Part shown: positions 5,675-8,210 of the stretch, in pieces
Layout of the letters: every line of letters begins with the position of its first letter
Position numbering within the stretch: position 1 is the stretch's first letter
From: Anaerolineales bacterium UBA4826
Lineage (GTDB): Bacteria > Chloroflexota > Anaerolineae > UBA4142
DNA: 8,210 bases
Reading direction: 5' to 3'
NCBI GenBank assembly: GCA_002400365.1
Contig: DHFK01000102.1
Coordinates: 64,051-72,260, forward strand
Position numbers and translations under genes: made by a program
The notes under the pieces: generated by a model
What the model saw: the letters and a program-made list of their open reading frames with translations, nothing else
What the model was told of the DNA's origin: nothing
Databases searched by the model: none

Positions 5675-6745
5675 ATGACAAACCTTCGCGTTGGCGTCGT
5701 CGGAATGGGTTGGGGACGCTTGCAGTTGGAAGCGTTTCGGCGCGTCAGGGAGTTTCAGGTCGTCGCGCTCTGCGACGTGGAGCACGCGCGCGCGCAAGAT
5801 ATCGCGCGGGAACACAAAATCGAACACGTCTTGGCTGACTATCGCGATTTGGTCGCGCGCGCGGACGTTGATCTCGTCAGTATCGCCGCGCCGCCCGATC
5901 TGCACAAACCGATCGCGCACGCGGCGATACAAGCCGGCAAGCACGTCCTGGTGGAAAAGCCGCTCGCGCTCAACGCGTCCGACGCGGGCGAACTGCTGAC
6001 AGCGGCAGAGGGCGCCGGCATCGTCCACGCGGTTGATTTCGAAATGCGCTTTCTGCCCGCGCTCGCCTACGGCAAAGAGTTGATCGAAGAAGAGTATCTT
6101 GGGCAGTTGCTGCGCGTGGACGTGACGATGAGCACGGAGCGTCCCTGGGGCGAACACGGCAACTGGGCAGCCGATGACGCGCGCGGGGGCGGCGTCCTGA
6201 TGGAACTCGGTTCGCATTTCATTGACCTGTTACTGTGGTGGTTCGGCGCTGCGCGCGCTGCGCTTGCCGGTCGGCGGACGCATTTCCCGACCGTGAAGAC
6301 TGCAACCCCCTCCCAATCCCTTCACCCAACCGGGGGAGGGCGCGTCACGGGCGACGATGCGTTCTGGAGCGTGCTGCAATTCGAGCGCGGCGGCGAGGCG
6401 TTGTTGAATTTTGTTACCGGCGCGCGGCGCGATGCCGGCTGGAGCATCTGCGCGTACGGCTCGCTCGGTTCGCTCATTGTCCAAAGCGGACAGTTGCTGG
6501 GCAGGCGCGAAGGCGATCGCGAGATAGCGCGGTTGCCGATTCCCAAGCGCTTGGAGTTGGGCGACCACCCGCAAGACCCGCTGATGTGGGGCATGGCGAA
6601 ACTCTTCGAGCGCGTGGCAGACAAGATCAACCGCCCCCGCGACGCGAAACCCTTTCCCGATTTCCGCGCTGGCGTCGCCGTCGCGCGAGTGATTGACGCG
6701 CTGCGCCGCGCGTCGGATGAGCGCGAGTGGGTGGAAATCACATAG
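5675..6745 (+). CDS. Gfo/Idh/MocA family NAD(P)-dependent oxidoreductase
   Basis: The protein has 356 residues. The N-terminal Rossmann fold shows GVVGMGWGR (7-15), D34 after the second strand, the PPDLHKPIAHAAIQAGKHVL stretch (73-92) and the family hallmark EKP (94-96). The C-terminal domain carries GGVLMELGSHFIDLLLWWFG, with H181-x2-D184 as the candidate catalytic pair. Members oxidise or reduce sugars, inositols, biliverdin or other small molecules with NAD(P); the substrate is unknown. Residues about 211-222 (TPSQSLHPTGGG) are encoded by a palindromic repeat that appears to be inserted in frame just after the THFPTVK strand. It is third in the crotonase operon, 3 bases from the gene before and 15 from the PaaG-like gene. 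Its Shine-Dalgarno is weak, consistent with translational coupling. Confidence 0.92.
   Translation: MTNLRVGVVGMGWGRLQLEAFRRVREFQVVALCDVEHARAQDIAREHKIEHVLADYRDLVARADVDLVSIAAPPDLHKPIAHAAIQAGKHVLVEKPLALNASDAGELLTAAEGAGIVHAVDFEMRFLPALAYGKELIEEEYLGQLLRVDVTMSTERPWGEHGNWAADDARGGGVLMELGSHFIDLLLWWFGAARAALAGRRTHFPTVKTATPSQSLHPTGGGRVTGDDAFWSVLQFERGGEALLNFVTGARRDAGWSICAYGSLGSLIVQSGQLLGRREGDREIARLPIPKRLELGDHPQDPLMWGMAKLFERVADKINRPRDAKPFPDFRAGVAVARVIDALRRASDEREWVEIT
6304..6343. repeat. Palindromic repeat inserted in frame inside the oxidoreductase gene
   Basis: CCCTCCC (6308-6314) pairs with GGGAGGG (6334-6340) as a 7-base perfect stem with a 19-base loop. The wider arms run to five C and five G but are not fully complementary. 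The block is C-rich then G-rich, unlike the surrounding gene. The frame one base later reads NPLPIPSPNRGRA, a wording that I recall from dispersed palindromic repeats of bacterial genomes. It keeps the reading frame of the host gene. Confidence 0.6.
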
Positions 6746-6760
6746 GCAAGAGGAGGCACA

Positions 6761-7555
6761 ATGACGTACTCAACTTTGCTCTACGACAAAACGGACGGCG
6801 TCGCGACGATCACGCTGCAGCGGCCTGAAAAGAGCAACGCGTTCGACGAGACGATGATCGCCGAAATGCTTGACGCGCTCAGAGCGGTTGAGCGCGACGC
6901 GCAAGTGCGCGCGATCGTCGTCACCGGCGCGGGCAAGCATTTCTGCGCGGGGCAGGACCTGAGCGTGTTCGTCGAGCGCGGACAGTCCCCCGAAGGCATC
7001 AACTTTGCCGCGCACCTCCGCAAGACGTACAACGTCATCGTTTCGCGCATCCGCGCCATCGAAAAGCCCTTTATCGCCGCGGTCAACGGCGCGGCGGCGG
7101 GCGCAGGATTGGGGCTTGCCTGCGCGTGTGATTTGCGGCATGCGTCGGAGCAGGCAAGGTTCCGAATGGCGTTCATCGGCATTGCGCTCGCGCCGGATTC
7201 GGGGACGGCGTTCTGGCTGCCGCGTCTGGTCGGCTTGGGGCGCGCGACCGAAATGGCGCTGACGAACGAATTGATTGACGCGAACCAGGCGCTGCAGTAC
7301 GGCTTGGTCAATCGCGTGTTCAAGCCGGACGAGTTGCTGCCGCGGACGCGCGAGTTTGCCATCCAACTCGCGCACGCGCCGACGAAAGGTATCGGCTTGA
7401 CCAAGCGCGCGCTCAATTACGGACTGACTGCCGATCTGGACGCGACGTTGGAGTACGAAGCGCTCGTCCAGGAAATTGCCGGGCATACCGCCGATCATTT
7501 GGAGGGCGTCAAGGCGTTTGTCGAAAAACGCGCGCCGGAGTTCAAAGGCAAATGA
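6761..7555 (+). CDS. PaaG-like enoyl-CoA isomerase/hydratase family protein
   Basis: The ATG at 6761 follows a strong AGGAGG (6751-6756). The 264 residues belong to the crotonase fold: oxyanion-hole motif FCAGQDL (61-67) and GAAAGAGLGLACACDL (110-125). Both hydratase glutamates are missing: the first position is G118 and the second F138. Instead D146 stands in the APDSG segment (144-148), as in PaaG (1,2-epoxyphenylacetyl-CoA isomerase) and delta3,delta2-enoyl-CoA isomerases, where an acidic residue there moves a proton. It is therefore more likely an isomerase than a hydratase, acting on acyl- or aryl-acyl-CoA in the cytoplasm. It closes the operon begun by the true hydratase at 4526, giving the unit two complementary crotonases. 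No paaA-E or paaZ gene is in view, so a full phenylacetate pathway is not shown. Confidence 0.9.
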   Translation: MTYSTLLYDKTDGVATITLQRPEKSNAFDETMIAEMLDALRAVERDAQVRAIVVTGAGKHFCAGQDLSVFVERGQSPEGINFAAHLRKTYNVIVSRIRAIEKPFIAAVNGAAAGAGLGLACACDLRHASEQARFRMAFIGIALAPDSGTAFWLPRLVGLGRATEMALTNELIDANQALQYGLVNRVFKPDELLPRTREFAIQLAHAPTKGIGLTKRALNYGLTADLDATLEYEALVQEIAGHTADHLEGVKAFVEKRAPEFKGK

Positions 7556-7570
7556 CACAGGGCTGAGTAG

Positions 7571-7679
7571 TTTGACAATGTCACATTTCTTTTTTGCCAC
7601 ACGCTTTGCGTCACACGGAAACACACAGAAAGAAGAAGAAGATTCTGTGTGGTTCAGTGGCTAATCTGACATTGCCAAA
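7571..7679. mobile_element. MITE-like palindromic element (about 109 bp)
   Basis: TTTGACAATGTCA (7571-7583) and TGACATTGCCAAA (7667-7679) form a 13-base terminal inverted repeat with one mismatch. GTAG stands directly outside each end (7567-7570 and 7680-7683), as a 4-base target duplication would. Inside, GCCAC (7596-7600) pairs with GTGGC (7657-7661), and CACACAGAA (7622-7630) pairs perfectly with TTCTGTGTG (7643-7651) around a 12-base purine loop. The whole can fold as one long imperfect hairpin. There is no transposase; any mobility would be in trans. It fills most of the gap between the PaaG-like and ferritin-like genes and may also form an RNA hairpin, but there is no T-run to make it a standard terminator. 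Confidence 0.6.
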
Positions 7680-7690
7680 GTAGATACCCT

Positions 7691-7711
7691 CTTTCATCTT
7701 TCATCTCTTTT
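7691..7711 (+). repeat. Three tandem heptamers (CTTTCAT type) ending at the Shine-Dalgarno
   Basis: CTTTCAT, CTTTCAT and CTCTTTT follow in 7-base phase. The Shine-Dalgarno GGAGG (7712-7716) starts on the next base, with the ATG at 7721. The tract starts 7 bases after the putative GTAG duplication of the MITE-like element. Confidence 0.6.
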
Positions 7712-7720
7712 GGAGGTAAC

Positions 7721-8152
7721 ATGGCTGACCGCAAGATCCAGAAACTGCTCGAAGGGTTGCAGAGCGACTTGGAGCGCGAACTGCGCGCGACGCTCCAATA
7801 CATGTACCAGTCTTCGGTCCTGTTGGGGGTTGGCGCATTGAGCATCAGTCCGCATCTGCGCCAAGAAGCCGGCGAGGAGTTGAAGCACGTGGCGTTCTTG
7901 AGCGATCAGATCGTCGCGCTGGGCAGCACGCCGAAATTGACTGCGCCCAAGTTCGGCGAGGCGCGCGATCTCAAGCAGATGTTGGAAAACGATCTCGACC
8001 TGGAACGCGAGGCGATTCTGGAATACCGCGAACGCGTCAAGCAGGCAGAAGCCGCGGGCGAAGTCGGCTTGAAGATTCGGCTGGAAGAATTGATCGCCGA
8101 AGAAACCGAGCACATGCGCGCTCTGGAAAAGGTCTTGCGCGGATGGCAATAA
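7721..8152 (+). CDS. Bacterioferritin-like di-iron ferritin-fold protein, haem ligand absent
   Basis: GGAGG (7712-7716) sets the ATG at 7721. The 143-residue four-helix protein carries the complete ferroxidase set at bacterioferritin spacing: E20, E53-x2-H56, E97 and E128-x2-H131 (E. coli Bfr: E18, E51, H54, E94, E127, H130). Such proteins oxidise Fe(II) and may store iron or consume peroxide in the cytoplasm. The Bfr haem-ligand methionine, which lies between E51 and H54, corresponds here to L54, so haem bridging between subunits is not expected. With 143 residues it is also slightly shorter than Bfr. The C-terminus ends soon after the fourth helix. Whether it builds a 24-mer cage or a smaller oligomer cannot be judged. 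It is a single gene, with its own heptamer leader and no clear promoter; the MITE-like element lies just upstream. Confidence 0.88.
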   Translation: MADRKIQKLLEGLQSDLERELRATLQYMYQSSVLLGVGALSISPHLRQEAGEELKHVAFLSDQIVALGSTPKLTAPKFGEARDLKQMLENDLDLEREAILEYRERVKQAEAAGEVGLKIRLEELIAEETEHMRALEKVLRGWQ

Positions 8153-8193
8153 GGGTCAGTAGACCGTCAGCAATAGAGAGTCGCCAGTATCTG

Positions 8194-8207
8194 GAGGGGC
8201 AACCCTC
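8194..8207. other. Small GCAA-loop hairpin near the window end
   Basis: GAGGG (8194-8198) and CCCTC (8203-8207) pair perfectly around GCAA, a stable GNRA tetraloop. It stands 41 bases after the ferritin-like stop. No T-run is visible before the window ends, so it may be a terminator stem, the left part of a dispersed palindromic repeat, or chance. Confidence 0.35.
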
Positions 8208-8210
8208 GGT

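Noticed and set aside
5444..6217. 257-codon open frame on the - strand
   Set aside because: Covers the 121-residue protein and the Rossmann domain in reverse; no motif and no start signal.
6770..7624. 284-codon open frame on the - strand
   Set aside because: Antisense shadow of the PaaG-like gene, which has clear crotonase motifs and a strong Shine-Dalgarno on the + strand.
7571..7679. Rho-independent terminator for the crotonase operon
   Set aside because: Stems are A/C and G/T mixed and not followed by a T-run on either strand; end repeats and flanking GTAG fit a MITE-like element better.
1..8210. tRNA, rRNA, riboswitch, integrase, insertion-sequence transposase or anti-phage system
   Set aside because: I found no cloverleaf, conserved rRNA stretch, aptamer core, recombinase motif or defence-type gene set on either strand by reading.

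Overview
The window is protein-dense bacterial DNA. It is GC-rich, with many GCG/CGC codons, and every gene I can support is on the + strand. The mix of genes suggests an uncultured Chloroflexota (Anaerolineae-like) bacterium: a DUF309 protein, a Thermus-type seven-iron ferredoxin, a lipoprotein with a long Pro/Thr linker, a LiaF-like protein, a DinB-like protein and fatty-acyl-CoA-type crotonases. This is an inference from gene content and codon style; there is no rRNA or marker gene to confirm it.

Layout. (1) 9-791 is a lone beta-sandwich (GH16-like) protein. (2) A near-consensus sigma-70 promoter (802-830) drives a small antitoxin-like gene (876-1223). The gene after it, overlapping its end, is broken (1207-1438) by one in-frame stop and then a frame change with apparent loss of its middle, so this looks like a decayed two-gene toxin-antitoxin-type locus. 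(3) 1441-3333 holds a DUF309 protein, a 59-residue two-helix membrane protein overlapping it by ATGA, a [3Fe-4S][4Fe-4S] ferredoxin, and an FG-GAP/EF-hand-like lipoprotein. (4) A sigma-70 promoter with both consensus hexamers (3330-3359) overlaps the lipoprotein stop and starts a DinB-like gene followed by a LiaF-like membrane gene. (5) 4526-7555 is a tight operon (gaps of 3, 3 and 15 bases): enoyl-CoA hydratase, a 121-residue protein of unknown function, a Gfo/Idh/MocA oxidoreductase, and a PaaG-like crotonase. (6) A roughly 109-base palindromic MITE-like element precedes a bacterioferritin-like di-iron protein (7721-8152). The window ends in a short GCAA-loop hairpin.

How the genes work together. 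The clearest functional group is the 4526-7555 operon, which points to acyl-CoA (beta-oxidation or aryl-acetyl-CoA-like) metabolism. Ferredoxin supplies low-potential electron transfer. The ferritin-like protein suggests iron or oxidative-stress handling.

The most unusual signal is non-coding. At three unrelated genes (876, 2056 and 7721) the 5' leader is a tract of 3-5 tandem heptamers that ends exactly at the Shine-Dalgarno sequence, with a different heptamer at each gene. A fourth, degenerate tract follows the LiaF-like gene. A second unusual signal is a small palindromic repeat sitting in frame inside the Gfo/Idh/MocA gene.
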